From NCBI GenBank assembly GCA_900547275.1, contig URGA01000001.1, positions 1-54,636 of the forward strand: 54,636 nucleotides of DNA, read 5' to 3'. Each line of letters opens with the position of its first letter. Positions within the stretch are counted from its first letter, which is position 1. Made by a program: the position numbers and the translations under genes. The DNA is from an uncultured Oscillospiraceae bacterium. Lineage in GTDB: Bacteria; Bacillota; Clostridia; Oscillospirales; Acutalibacteraceae. Positions 31,360-39,960 of this stretch are shown here, one piece after another. The notes beneath the pieces were generated by a model. It was not told where the DNA came from and made no database searches. It saw nothing but the letters and a program-made list of their open reading frames with translations.

Positions 31360-31992
31360 TCAATCGTTGCTGAGCACCACCAATAATTTTCCTGATTTAA
31401 AAGAAAGAGTACAATATTCGTCTTTTACACGATTACTCTGGCACATTGAAGTACCGCATTCCAGATCATAATTAACAAGCGGGTATTCAGCGCCTTCAAT
31501 TGTCAGTCCTTTGCATTCACCGCCAAAAGCAAAAAGAGAAAAATAATCATATTTGCCTTTCGGTATCCTTACCGTATCGTAAGCAATAAATATTTCTGAA
31601 TTAGGAGTAACAATTTTACAGTCGGCTCCGTGACGTTTGCAATAATCAATATTAACTACATTTGAAAAAGAATGATCAAATCGGTTCCCTATCCCGCCTA
31701 CAACAGTGATGTCGTTATATCCCCTTTTCATCGCCTGCTTGAGAGCAAAAAGAGTATCAGTATCATCCTTATGGGTGGGCAGTACAATTAATTCGCCTTC
31801 AAAATCCGGCACTTTCGACGAATCGAAATCGCCGACGGCAAGATCCGGTTCAATGCCAAGTTTTTTCAATTTACTGAAACCGCTGTCTGCAGATATAATA
31901 AAGGAATTATCTATATATTGTCTTATGTACTCAATATTATCCTCAGGAGCTCCGCTGACAACTGTGCACTTTCTGTTTTTTACTTCTCCCAT
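31360..31992 (-). CDS. thiN: Thiamine diphosphokinase
   Basis: A 210-aa enzyme that converts thiamine to thiamine diphosphate using ATP. The conserved DSGFSKLKKLGIEPDLAVGD region and the KDDTDTLFALKQAMKRGYND motif with GGIGNRFDHSFSNV are intact. The ATG at 31992 overlaps the rsgA end by 13 bp, with AAAGGA in front. As in Bacillus, thiN follows rsgA and precedes spoVM; the rpe gene found between them there is missing here. Roughly 60 bp separate it from the 47-aa gene. Confidence 0.93.
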   Translation of the reverse strand: MGEVKNRKCTVVSGAPEDNIEYIRQYIDNSFIISADSGFSKLKKLGIEPDLAVGDFDSSKVPDFEGELIVLPTHKDDTDTLFALKQAMKRGYNDITVVGGIGNRFDHSFSNVVNIDYCKRHGADCKIVTPNSEIFIAYDTVRIPKGKYDYFSLFAFGGECKGLTIEGAEYPLVNYDLECGTSMCQSNRVKDEYCTLSFKSGKLLVVLSND

Positions 31993-32855
31993 TCCTTTAT
32001 ATCCTTTACTTCATTATACATCTGAATATAACTGTTGTGACGGCTTTCGCTTATTTTTCCTTCTTCAACAGCCTTACATACAGCGCATCCTTTATCCGCA
32101 ACATGAGAACAGCTGTTAAAACGGCATTCGCCCAAATACTCAAGAAAATCCTTAAAACAATAAGGAAGATCATCTTTCAGTATTCGTTCGCTTTTCTCAA
32201 TATCAATTGCCGAAAAGCCCGGAGTGTCTGCAACATATCCACCGGCAACTTTAAACAACTCGCAGTGACGGGTTGTATGTCGTCCTCTTCCCAGCTTTTT
32301 GCTTGTTTCTCCTGTTGGCAGATTAAGAGAAGGTTCAATGAGATTAAGAAGGGTTGACTTGCCAACTCCGGTATTACCTGTAAATGCACTGATTTTACCT
32401 TCCAGCAGATCTCTTATTTCGTCAGCGCCGCTTTTATCCTTTCCGCAAAGGACGGTTCTAAAGCCGGCTTTACGGTAAATATCAGCATACTTTTCATAAT
32501 CTGCATTTAAATCTGTCTTAGTAAATACAATTATGCTTTCAATTCCTTTGCGCTGTGCAATCGCCGTCAGTTTGTCAATATTATAAACGCTGACTGACGG
32601 TTCAACAATTGAAGAAACTATAAAAAGTCTGTCCAGATTTGCAAGAGGCGGACGAAGAAGGAAGTTTTTGCGTTCGCTGATTGAGTCAATTGTGTTTTCG
32701 CCCTGCTGACGAACCGATATTTCAACGTCGTCTCCAACCATCGGGGTGATTTTCTGTTTTCTGAATGAGCCTCTCGCCTTGCATTCAAATACGCCGTCGG
32801 CGGTCTCTACATAGTAGAAACCGCCGATACCTTTAATAATTTTACCTTGTACCAT
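31980..32855 (-). CDS. rsgA: Ribosome small subunit-dependent GTPase RsgA
   Basis: A 291-aa circularly permuted GTPase that acts in 30S subunit maturation. An OB-fold N-terminus (MVQGKIIKGIGGFYYVE) leads into the GTPase with NKDK-type recognition in VFTKTDLN, Walker A GNTGVGKSTLLNLIEPS and the DTPGFSAID motif. The zinc finger is complete (CRFNSCSHVADKGCAV). I place the start at the ATG at 32855, 4 bp after the prkC stop; the upstream in-frame codons lie inside prkC and would add an unlikely leader. The ribosome site there is weak (GGAATG), so coupling to prkC translation is likely. Confidence 0.95.
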   Translation of the reverse strand: MVQGKIIKGIGGFYYVETADGVFECKARGSFRKQKITPMVGDDVEISVRQQGENTIDSISERKNFLLRPPLANLDRLFIVSSIVEPSVSVYNIDKLTAIAQRKGIESIIVFTKTDLNADYEKYADIYRKAGFRTVLCGKDKSGADEIRDLLEGKISAFTGNTGVGKSTLLNLIEPSLNLPTGETSKKLGRGRHTTRHCELFKVAGGYVADTPGFSAIDIEKSERILKDDLPYCFKDFLEYLGECRFNSCSHVADKGCAVCKAVEEGKISESRHNSYIQMYNEVKDIKEWEK

Positions 32856-32859
32856 TATA

Positions 32860-34839
32860 TCATTCCGTGTCTGTATCTGTTGTGTCTGCGCTGTATTCTG
32901 AAAAATCAATCGTTACGCTCTTGTCTTTATTAGCGGTAACAACTTTCTTCTCAGAAGCGGAAATTCCTTTTAGCTCAACTTCAATTTCAACTTTATCGCC
33001 GTAATCAACGCTGATACTGTAAACCTTGCTTGTTCCGTCAAGCATAACTTCAGAACTTGAATACTGGTTGCTGTCAAGATAAACAACAATATTGTCAGAC
33101 TTTCCAGTATTCGGAAGTTTTACAGTCATATCTATCTTCTGAGTAGTTGGCAGTGTTGTTGTAACGCCTGATGAAATAACAACCTTGATCTTATCATCCG
33201 CAGCTGCGGCCTCGCCTGCGGCAGGAGATTGGTCAATAACTGTATCCTTCGGAGCGGCATTATCCTCAGTTGTGAAAGTTATATTTGTAAAGCCGTACTT
33301 TTCAAGGAAAGCTCTTGCACCGCTCTGGGTAAGACCAGAAACGTCCGGAACTGAAATGAGGACTTCCTGTGTAGTGCTGGGACCTGAACTGATAAATATT
33401 GTAATTGTCTGATCCGCAGATACGACAGTAGAAGCCTTGGGGTCTGTATATACAACCATACCCTCTTCTACCGAATCACTAGGAACAGATTTTATTGAGT
33501 AATTATACAGTCCCTCGTTGGCAAGAAGTTTTTTCGCCTTTTCTTCGTCAACACCGTAACAGTTCGGAACCTGTATATCTTCATCAGGTGCACAAACTAC
33601 CAGAGTAACCTTGCTTCCCTTAATTACTCTTGAACCTGCTTCAGGAGACTGAGATATTACGATACCCGGATCGTACTGATCGCTCTTTTCGCTCTGCTGA
33701 ATAAATTCATAATCATAAGCGTTTGAACTGATTATCTCATCATAAGACTGGCCAACAAAATTCTCAAGCTTAACAGTTTTAGTATTAAACGAACCTGTTA
33801 TACCCATAACCAGAAGCACGATCGCCGCCGCAAGTACAATAACCCCTACAATAACAGCAGTAGCTATTTTTTTCTTTCTGTTAGGATCTTCGTATTCCTG
33901 AAGTTCCTCTTCCTGGGGCTCTGCAACCGGAGCAGCGTTTTGTTTGTCAGTTTTAAGAACATACTTAGTTGGTTCTTCATCAACGAAGAATGAATAATCA
34001 AAAGTAGTAGCAGGATTTTTGATTACTTCTTCAACATCAAACAGCATTTCTGTTGCTGTCTGATATCTATTTGCAGGGTCTTTTTCCATTGCGTGAGAAC
34101 AAATTTGCTCAACGCCTTTAGGAATATCCGGATTTATATCCGTAAGACGTTTTGCGTCTGCCTGAACCTGCATCAAAGCAACAGAAACAGCACTGTCTGC
34201 CTCAAACGGAACTTTTCCAGCAAGCATTTCGTAAAGAACTACGCCGAGAGAATAAATGTCTGCTCTCTCGTCTGTAAATTCTCCTTTCGCCTGCTCAGGG
34301 CTAATATAATGAACTGAACCGATTGCATTTTCGGTAAGCGTTTTCGTTTCACTTCTTGAAAAGCGCGCAATACCGAAATCAGTTACCTTGATAACGCCGT
34401 TTGAAAGCAAAATAATGTTCTGGGGCTTAATATCCCTGTGAACAATACCCTTATCGTGGGCGTGCTGAAGTGCTTTCAGTATCTGAGTTGTAAAATACAG
34501 AGCGTCGTTCCATGTAATTGCACCCTGTTTTTGAATATATTCTTTAAGAGTAATACCGTCAACATATTCCATAACGATATACTGAAGCTTTTCGCCGAAA
34601 CTTACATCATAAACCTTAACGATATTGGGATGTGACATAACGGCGATAGCCTTAGATTCGTTTTTGAAACGTCTTACAAATTCGTCGTTCTTTAAAAACT
34701 CGTCTTTTAATATTTTAACGGCAACTATGCGGTCATCAACATTGTCATAAGCCTTATATACAACTGACATACCACCTACGCCGACTATCTCCTGGACTTC
34801 GTAACGGCCGTCCAGGCGCTTTCCTACGTAATTATCCAT
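32860..34839 (-). CDS. prkC: Ser/Thr protein kinase PrkC-type with PASTA domains
   Basis: A 659-aa membrane kinase. The kinase domain (residues 12-270) has the Lys of AVKILKDEF, the catalytic loop HRDIKPQNI and DFGIARF, all intact. One transmembrane helix (AVIVGVIVLAAAIVLLVMG) is near residue 335. Three extracellular PASTA domains follow (VKLENFVGQ, VPNCYGVDEE, VPDVSGLTQSG starts). They bind muropeptides or lipid II and link wall state or spore germination signals to phosphorylation. A further beta domain of about 90 residues closes the protein and is not standard in PrkC. It pairs with the phosphatase gene 15 bp upstream. Confidence 0.95.
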   Translation of the reverse strand: MDNYVGKRLDGRYEVQEIVGVGGMSVVYKAYDNVDDRIVAVKILKDEFLKNDEFVRRFKNESKAIAVMSHPNIVKVYDVSFGEKLQYIVMEYVDGITLKEYIQKQGAITWNDALYFTTQILKALQHAHDKGIVHRDIKPQNIILLSNGVIKVTDFGIARFSRSETKTLTENAIGSVHYISPEQAKGEFTDERADIYSLGVVLYEMLAGKVPFEADSAVSVALMQVQADAKRLTDINPDIPKGVEQICSHAMEKDPANRYQTATEMLFDVEEVIKNPATTFDYSFFVDEEPTKYVLKTDKQNAAPVAEPQEEELQEYEDPNRKKKIATAVIVGVIVLAAAIVLLVMGITGSFNTKTVKLENFVGQSYDEIISSNAYDYEFIQQSEKSDQYDPGIVISQSPEAGSRVIKGSKVTLVVCAPDEDIQVPNCYGVDEEKAKKLLANEGLYNYSIKSVPSDSVEEGMVVYTDPKASTVVSADQTITIFISSGPSTTQEVLISVPDVSGLTQSGARAFLEKYGFTNITFTTEDNAAPKDTVIDQSPAAGEAAAADDKIKVVISSGVTTTLPTTQKIDMTVKLPNTGKSDNIVVYLDSNQYSSSEVMLDGTSKVYSISVDYGDKVEIEVELKGISASEKKVVTANKDKSVTIDFSEYSADTTDTDTE

Positions 34840-34854
34840 TCAATTCACTCCGTA

Positions 34855-35583
34855 TCAGTTTGCTATGGCAACAACCGTAATATTGTCGCCGCCGCCGTTG
34901 TTGTTGGCTTTCTGAACAAGCCTGTCAGCATAAGCGTAGTACTTGCCGTCAGTAATTGCTCCGACAATTTCATCATCGCTGACATAGTTTGACAGACCGT
35001 CTGTACAAAGGAGAAGTACCTCGCCGTCAGAAAAATCGACCTGATCAAAATCAACGTCAATTTCTTTATCAACACCGATAGCTCTGGTAATTATATTTTT
35101 ATTTGGGTGGTTCTTGGCTTCCTCCGGCGTAATTTTACCGTTGTTGAGCAGGTCCTGAACAACGCTGTGGTCAGTAGTAACCTGAGTAAATCCGCAGTCA
35201 TTCAAAAGATAAGCTCTGCTGTCTCCCGCGTGAGCTATAAAAGCCTGGCCATCTTTTATGATGGCACAAACAACAGTTGTTCCCATGCCGAGAAGTTCCG
35301 GCTTATCGTTTGCCATGTCAAATACTTCAACATTAGCAGCAGAAAGCGCGGTATCCAGCATATTACGGATAGAAGCGTCCCCCATTTTAGTATGGTAAGA
35401 AGCATTGATTTTGTTGCTGATAACCTGAACCGCAAGGGCGCTTGCAATATTACCGCCGGCAGCGCCGCCCATACCGTCACATACTACGGCAAAAGCAGTA
35501 CCGTCTGGCATTTCGCCTACGAAATAGGCGTCCTGGTTTGATTCTCTGATACGACCCTTGTCAGTTTTGGCGACTATATTCAA
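34855..35583 (-). CDS. prpC: PP2C-type Ser/Thr phosphatase PrpC
   Basis: A 242-aa metal-dependent phosphatase that opposes PrkC. The metal-binding motifs are AVVCDGMGGAAGGNIAS, AHAGDSRAYLL, TTDHSVVQDL and CTDGLSNYVSDDE, and the family end GGGDNITVVAI is present. The start is set at the TTG at 35583, 6 bp after GAGGTG, giving the usual RESNQDAYF start region; longer frames lack a ribosome site. It overlaps the rlmN end by 23 bp and precedes prkC, the standard kinase/phosphatase pair. Confidence 0.94.
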   Translation of the reverse strand: MNIVAKTDKGRIRESNQDAYFVGEMPDGTAFAVVCDGMGGAAGGNIASALAVQVISNKINASYHTKMGDASIRNMLDTALSAANVEVFDMANDKPELLGMGTTVVCAIIKDGQAFIAHAGDSRAYLLNDCGFTQVTTDHSVVQDLLNNGKITPEEAKNHPNKNIITRAIGVDKEIDVDFDQVDFSDGEVLLLCTDGLSNYVSDDEIVGAITDGKYYAYADRLVQKANNNGGGDNITVVAIAN

Positions 35584-36619
35584 TGTCTTCACCTCGTTTC
35601 TTAAGTCTTCGAAGCTGCCCGCATGAGGCATTTATATCGTGACCTAAAGTTCTTCTTATTGTAGCATTTATTCCGTGACTTTTCAATATACTTTGAAATT
35701 TTTGAATATGAGCGTCTTCGGAGCGAACGTTGCCCCTTTCTTCAACATCATTAACAGGAATAAGATTAACGTGACAGAGCATTCCTTTTAGCCTGCCAGC
35801 AAGTTCTTCGGCATGCTCAGGTCTGTCGTTTACGTTATTTATCAAAGTATACTCAAAAGATACGCGGCGAGATGTTTTTTTGGCATAAGCTCGCATAGCT
35901 TTTATAACTTCGTCAATGCCCCATTTCTCATTTACAGGCATTGTTTTAGAGCGGATTTTATCGTTTGGCGCGTGAAGTGACAGCGTAAGAGTTAACTGCA
36001 AATCTAAATCCATCAGTTTATATATCTTATCGACAAGACCGCAGGTCGAAATCGTTATGTTTCTCATGCTTATTCCAAGCCCGTCCGCTTCGTTAACAAG
36101 ATGAAGAAACCGTACTGTATTGTCAAAATTATCCAGCGGCTCGCCAATACCCATCATAACAATATGGGATATACGTACATCAAGATCGTTTTGAGCGGCG
36201 TGTATCTGACTTTCAATCTCAGAGGCCAAAAGATTACGCTTAAAACCAGCCAAAGTTGACGCACAGAATGTGCATCCCATTTTACAGCCAACCTGACTTG
36301 AGACGCAAATCGTGTAGCCGTACTTATACTTCATGACTACAGATTCAACATATTCTCCGTCATAAAGTCTGAAAAGATATTTAACTGTACCGTCAATGGC
36401 AGAAACATACTTATCTTCAATTTTACAGGAGGCAATGAAATATTTTTCATCAAAATTGCGGCGCATATCTTTGGGAATGTTGGTCATTTCCTCAAATGAA
36501 GATACGCCTTCCCTGTGAAGCCATCTGAATACCTGACTGCTTCTGAATTTCTGAAATCCTTCTTCTGAAAACTCATTCTTCAATTCGTCAGGCGTCATAC
36601 TTTTTATGTCTTTTTTCAT
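35561..36619 (-). CDS. rlmN: 23S rRNA/tRNA adenine C2 methyltransferase RlmN
   Basis: A 352-aa radical-SAM enzyme that methylates A2503 of 23S rRNA and A37 of some tRNAs. The radical-SAM CxxxCxxC motif is CKMGCTFC in GCKMGCTFCASTLAGF; the SAM-binding MMGIGEPLDNF segment and the catalytic Cys of the CGLVD and ASCGQLR regions are present. Its ATG overlaps the rsmB stop by 4 bp. Confidence 0.96.
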   Translation of the reverse strand: MKKDIKSMTPDELKNEFSEEGFQKFRSSQVFRWLHREGVSSFEEMTNIPKDMRRNFDEKYFIASCKIEDKYVSAIDGTVKYLFRLYDGEYVESVVMKYKYGYTICVSSQVGCKMGCTFCASTLAGFKRNLLASEIESQIHAAQNDLDVRISHIVMMGIGEPLDNFDNTVRFLHLVNEADGLGISMRNITISTCGLVDKIYKLMDLDLQLTLTLSLHAPNDKIRSKTMPVNEKWGIDEVIKAMRAYAKKTSRRVSFEYTLINNVNDRPEHAEELAGRLKGMLCHVNLIPVNDVEERGNVRSEDAHIQKFQSILKSHGINATIRRTLGHDINASCGQLRRLKKRGEDIEYSRQN

Positions 36620-37869
36620 TTTATCCTTTCAATCACCGCGTAATAAAAGCCGTCGTTCCCCTCTTCTGACGGGAAAGACGTAACAGAATCGAGAAGCCTG
36701 TAATCCGAATTAGACGAAAGAAAATCGCTTACAACATTCTCGTTCTCGCGTTTGTTTAGAGTACAAGTTGAATAAACAAGGCGTCCGCCCTGTTTAAGAT
36801 AGCCCGCAGAAACGCTGAGAATACGTTTTTGAAGCAAAGGAAGTTCCTTTATTGTATCTAGAATTTTATATCGAATTTCAGGCTTTCTGCGTATAATTCC
36901 GAAGCCGGAGCATGGAACGTCGCAGAGAATTTTATCGGCAAGCGGCATATCACTGCGAACAACTGAGGCATCCTGAATATCTGAGTTAATACATGAAAAA
37001 CCGAGACGTTTCGCGCCGTCTTCAATTAGTTTTACTCGGTGGGAATGAATATCAAAAGAATAGATATTGCCTTGATTATTCATAAGACCGGCAATGGTAA
37101 ATGATTTTCCCCCGGGAGCGGCACAAACGTCAAGTACAGTCTCTTCTGCATTTGGCTGCAGCGCTCTACAGCATCGGTAACAGGAAATATCCTGTATATG
37201 AAAAAGGCCGTCGTTAAATGCCTTAGAGTTATGAAAAGAGACTGTTCCGTTAATTTTAACCAGGTCTCCATACTCCTCACAGTCTGTTCCCTCGTCGGTC
37301 AGTGTTTTAGAAAGTTTTGCAGCGTCAGTAAATATGGGATTTGGAACGGCAAAAAGCGGCGATTTTCCGTTGACGAAAGGAAGAAAAGAAGATACTTTTT
37401 CTTTACCGTACGCCTTATTCCACATTCCTAAAAGATGCTGAGGAACAGAATATTTAACGGACAAGTCATCCGTGTTTTCAATCACAGCACGTTCTCCGTC
37501 AATTTTATGTAAAACCGCGTTTATCAGCGGACAGTAATATTCCTGTTTTATAATTTTTGCAAGTTCAACGCTCTCGTTTACGGCAGCAGAAGACGGGACT
37601 TTATCCATAAAAAGAATTTGATATGCCCCCATAAGGAGAATAACTCTGACTTTCGGCTTCGCCTTATTTTTCAAATGACTGCTGATTATATATTCGAGAG
37701 TGAGCTTTCTCTCGATTACACCGTAAACAAGCGCAGTTACAAAACTCTTGTCAGAATCTGAGCACTGATTTTTGCCCAGCATGCTGTCTACAGCGATATT
37801 CGAATAAGAGTCATCCTGCAAAATTTTATACAGTATTTCAAAAGCAATAAGTCTTGAAGATTTTTTCAT
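36616..37869 (-). CDS. rsmB: 16S rRNA m5C967 methyltransferase RsmB
   Basis: A 417-aa enzyme. The N-terminal NusB-like domain (about residues 1-135) is followed by the methyltransferase with SAM motif VCAAPGGKSFTIA, the catalytic Cys in DVPCSGFGIIRRKPEIR and the second Cys in STCTLNKRENE. The layout and length are typical of RsmB (Sun). Overlaps of 4 bp with both neighbours show tight translational coupling. Confidence 0.95.
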   Translation of the reverse strand: MKKSSRLIAFEILYKILQDDSYSNIAVDSMLGKNQCSDSDKSFVTALVYGVIERKLTLEYIISSHLKNKAKPKVRVILLMGAYQILFMDKVPSSAAVNESVELAKIIKQEYYCPLINAVLHKIDGERAVIENTDDLSVKYSVPQHLLGMWNKAYGKEKVSSFLPFVNGKSPLFAVPNPIFTDAAKLSKTLTDEGTDCEEYGDLVKINGTVSFHNSKAFNDGLFHIQDISCYRCCRALQPNAEETVLDVCAAPGGKSFTIAGLMNNQGNIYSFDIHSHRVKLIEDGAKRLGFSCINSDIQDASVVRSDMPLADKILCDVPCSGFGIIRRKPEIRYKILDTIKELPLLQKRILSVSAGYLKQGGRLVYSTCTLNKRENENVVSDFLSSNSDYRLLDSVTSFPSEEGNDGFYYAVIERIK

Positions 37870-38558
37870 CGGTTATTTCTGTTTGACACAAGGAAAAGTC
37901 TGAGAAGCGTTGCAAGAGCAGACGCCAAAGCCGCAACATAGGTAAGCGCGGCGGCTGTCAGAACTTTCTTTGCGCCTTTAAATTCCTGTTCGTTCAAAAA
38001 TCCATTTGATTCTATAGTCTGAAGCGCTCTTGATGAAGCGTTAAACTCTACCGGAAGAGTAAGAAGCTGAAAAAGTGCAACAGCGGAATAAAGAATAATT
38101 CCTGCGTAAATAAGCGGCTGGGAATAGATAAACATTCCTATCAATGCCAGCGGAACGCCTAAATAAGAACCAATCTGGGTAATAGGAATAGCCGCGTTTC
38201 GGAGTTTAAGCGGAACATATCCCTGGGCGTGCTGGCAAGCATGACCTGCTTCATGGCAGGCAACGCCGATTGCCGCAACGCTTGTAGAGGCAAACACGTC
38301 CTGAGAAAGGCAGATTTCCTTTCTGCGCGGATCGTAGTAATCAGTAAGTCTTCCGCTGACCTGCCTAATTGTTACATCCGTTATACCGTTCAACTGAAGA
38401 AGCCTTTGAGCCGCCTGGGCGCCTGTCATTGCTGTTGACGAACGCAACATTGAATAACGGGCAAAAGTTCTTCTTACCTTGCTCTGGCAATAGAGAGCAA
38501 AGATAAAAACGGGTATCATGATAACTCCTGTCAAATAATAAACAAAATAACTACTCAT
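37866..38558 (-). CDS. Zinc metallopeptidase, YugP family
   Basis: A 230-aa membrane protein. The zinc motif HEAGH (in CHEAGHACQHAQGY) is near residue 115 and several hydrophobic segments surround it, including PLALIGMFIYS and LTYVAALASALATLL. It belongs to the YugP-type neutral zinc peptidase family (PF04298), whose substrate is unknown. The ATG at 38558 overlaps the fmt stop by 8 bp. It has been inserted between fmt and rsmB relative to Bacillus, where the two are adjacent. Confidence 0.88.
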   Translation of the reverse strand: MSSYFVYYLTGVIMIPVFIFALYCQSKVRRTFARYSMLRSSTAMTGAQAAQRLLQLNGITDVTIRQVSGRLTDYYDPRRKEICLSQDVFASTSVAAIGVACHEAGHACQHAQGYVPLKLRNAAIPITQIGSYLGVPLALIGMFIYSQPLIYAGIILYSAVALFQLLTLPVEFNASSRALQTIESNGFLNEQEFKGAKKVLTAAALTYVAALASALATLLRLFLVSNRNNR

Positions 38559-39492
38559 CGCTACCACCGATTACAGTTCCTTTTTTAATAGTATGCCCTG
38601 CAAGATAAGCTTTTGCATCCATAACTTTTTTTCCCTGAGGCTGAAGTTTTATAATTTCGACGCTTTTGCCGTCGCCGCAGCAGACAACAAGACGTCCGTC
38701 GGCAGCAAGAACCTCTCCTGCTTTATTTCCCAGTAAATCACAAAGTTTACTTTTATGAATTTTTACTACTCCGCCGTTAATAACCGTTGTTGCGCAAGGC
38801 CATGAATACATTCCTCTTATATGAGCATGTACTTTAGAAGCAGGTTTGTTCCAATCAACAGGGCTCATTGACTTTGAAATCATAGAAGCGTAGCCAAAAT
38901 CCCCTTCAGGCTGAGGTTCAGGTGCCAGCTTGTCAATATTATCAACTGCATTGAGCATAAGTTCTGAACCGATAACAGAAAGTCTGTCAAAAAGCTCCTC
39001 TGAGGTTTCGTCCTCACCTATCGCTGTTTTTTCGGTAAGAAGAATATCCCCGGTATCAAGACCTTCGTTCATCTGCATTACAGTTATACCGGTCTCTTTG
39101 TCGTCATTGAGAACAGCCCACTGTATCGGAGCGGCTCCTCTGTATTTCGGCAAAAGAGAAGCATGAACGTTAATGCATCCATATTTTGGAAATTCAAGAA
39201 TATCGGCTGGCAATATTTTGCCGTAAGCAACAACAATAATAAGATCCGGCTTAAGCTCTTTTATAATTTCAAGTGCTTTGCCGTCTTTCATCTTCTCAGG
39301 CTGATAAACTTTTATACCATTGCTTTCAGCGAGTACTTTAACGGGAGGAGGCGTCAAAACCATTTTTCTCCCCTGTGGTTTGTCAGGCTGAGTAAAAACA
39401 CCTAAAACGTTATGTGACGAATTAATTAGTTTCTGAAGGCACGGAACGGCAAAATCCGGCGTACCCATAAATACTATGTTCAATTTATTCAT
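38551..39492 (-). CDS. fmt: Methionyl-tRNA formyltransferase
   Basis: A 313-aa enzyme that formylates initiator Met-tRNA using 10-formyltetrahydrofolate. The formyl-transferase motif is in NVHASLLPKYRGAAPIQWA, preceded by the FMGTPDFAVPCL start; the C-terminal OB-like domain is present. The ATG touches the stop of def. It is adjacent to def, the deformylase that removes the formyl group later. Confidence 0.97.
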   Translation of the reverse strand: MNKLNIVFMGTPDFAVPCLQKLINSSHNVLGVFTQPDKPQGRKMVLTPPPVKVLAESNGIKVYQPEKMKDGKALEIIKELKPDLIIVVAYGKILPADILEFPKYGCINVHASLLPKYRGAAPIQWAVLNDDKETGITVMQMNEGLDTGDILLTEKTAIGEDETSEELFDRLSVIGSELMLNAVDNIDKLAPEPQPEGDFGYASMISKSMSPVDWNKPASKVHAHIRGMYSWPCATTVINGGVVKIHKSKLCDLLGNKAGEVLAADGRLVVCCGDGKSVEIIKLQPQGKKVMDAKAYLAGHTIKKGTVIGGSDE

Positions 39493-39950
39493 CAGTCTTC
39501 CTTTTTGTGATCTTTTTCAAGGCGGTCAATAAAGAGAATACCGTCAAGATGGTCTATTTCATGGCAGAATGCTCTGGCTTTCAAATCATCGCCTGTATAA
39601 ACGTGCCATTTTCCGTTTCTGTCCTGTCCTTTAACCTGAACGTGCTGGGGACGGATAGTTGTTTCATATCTACCCGGAAGAGAAAGACAGCCTTCCTGAG
39701 CGTGCTGTTCTCCTTCTGCAAGAGTTATTTCCGGATTGACAAGTTCCATAGGACCGTCACCGCAGTCGATAACAACAATGCGTTTAAGAATACCTACCTG
39801 TACCGCCGCAAGTCCTACGCCGTCGCTGTGATACATTGTTTCAAACATATCGTCAATAAGTGTTGCAATTTTCTCATCAAAAACTTCAACTTTTCTGCTT
39901 TTCTTTTTAAGTATCGGATCGCCGTATTTAACAACATTCCTTAAAGCCAT
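39492..39950 (-). CDS. def: Peptide deformylase
   Basis: A 152-aa metalloenzyme that removes the N-formyl group from nascent proteins. Its three motifs are intact: GVGLAAVQVG near residue 50 (Val where Pro is often found), EGCLSLPG and HEIDHLDG with the metal-binding His residues. GGAG lies 8 bp before the ATG at 39950, which I prefer over the longer upstream frame. It follows priA by 10 bp. Confidence 0.96.
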   Translation of the reverse strand: MALRNVVKYGDPILKKKSRKVEVFDEKIATLIDDMFETMYHSDGVGLAAVQVGILKRIVVIDCGDGPMELVNPEITLAEGEQHAQEGCLSLPGRYETTIRPQHVQVKGQDRNGKWHVYTGDDLKARAFCHEIDHLDGILFIDRLEKDHKKED

Positions 39951-39960
39951 TTTTATTCTC

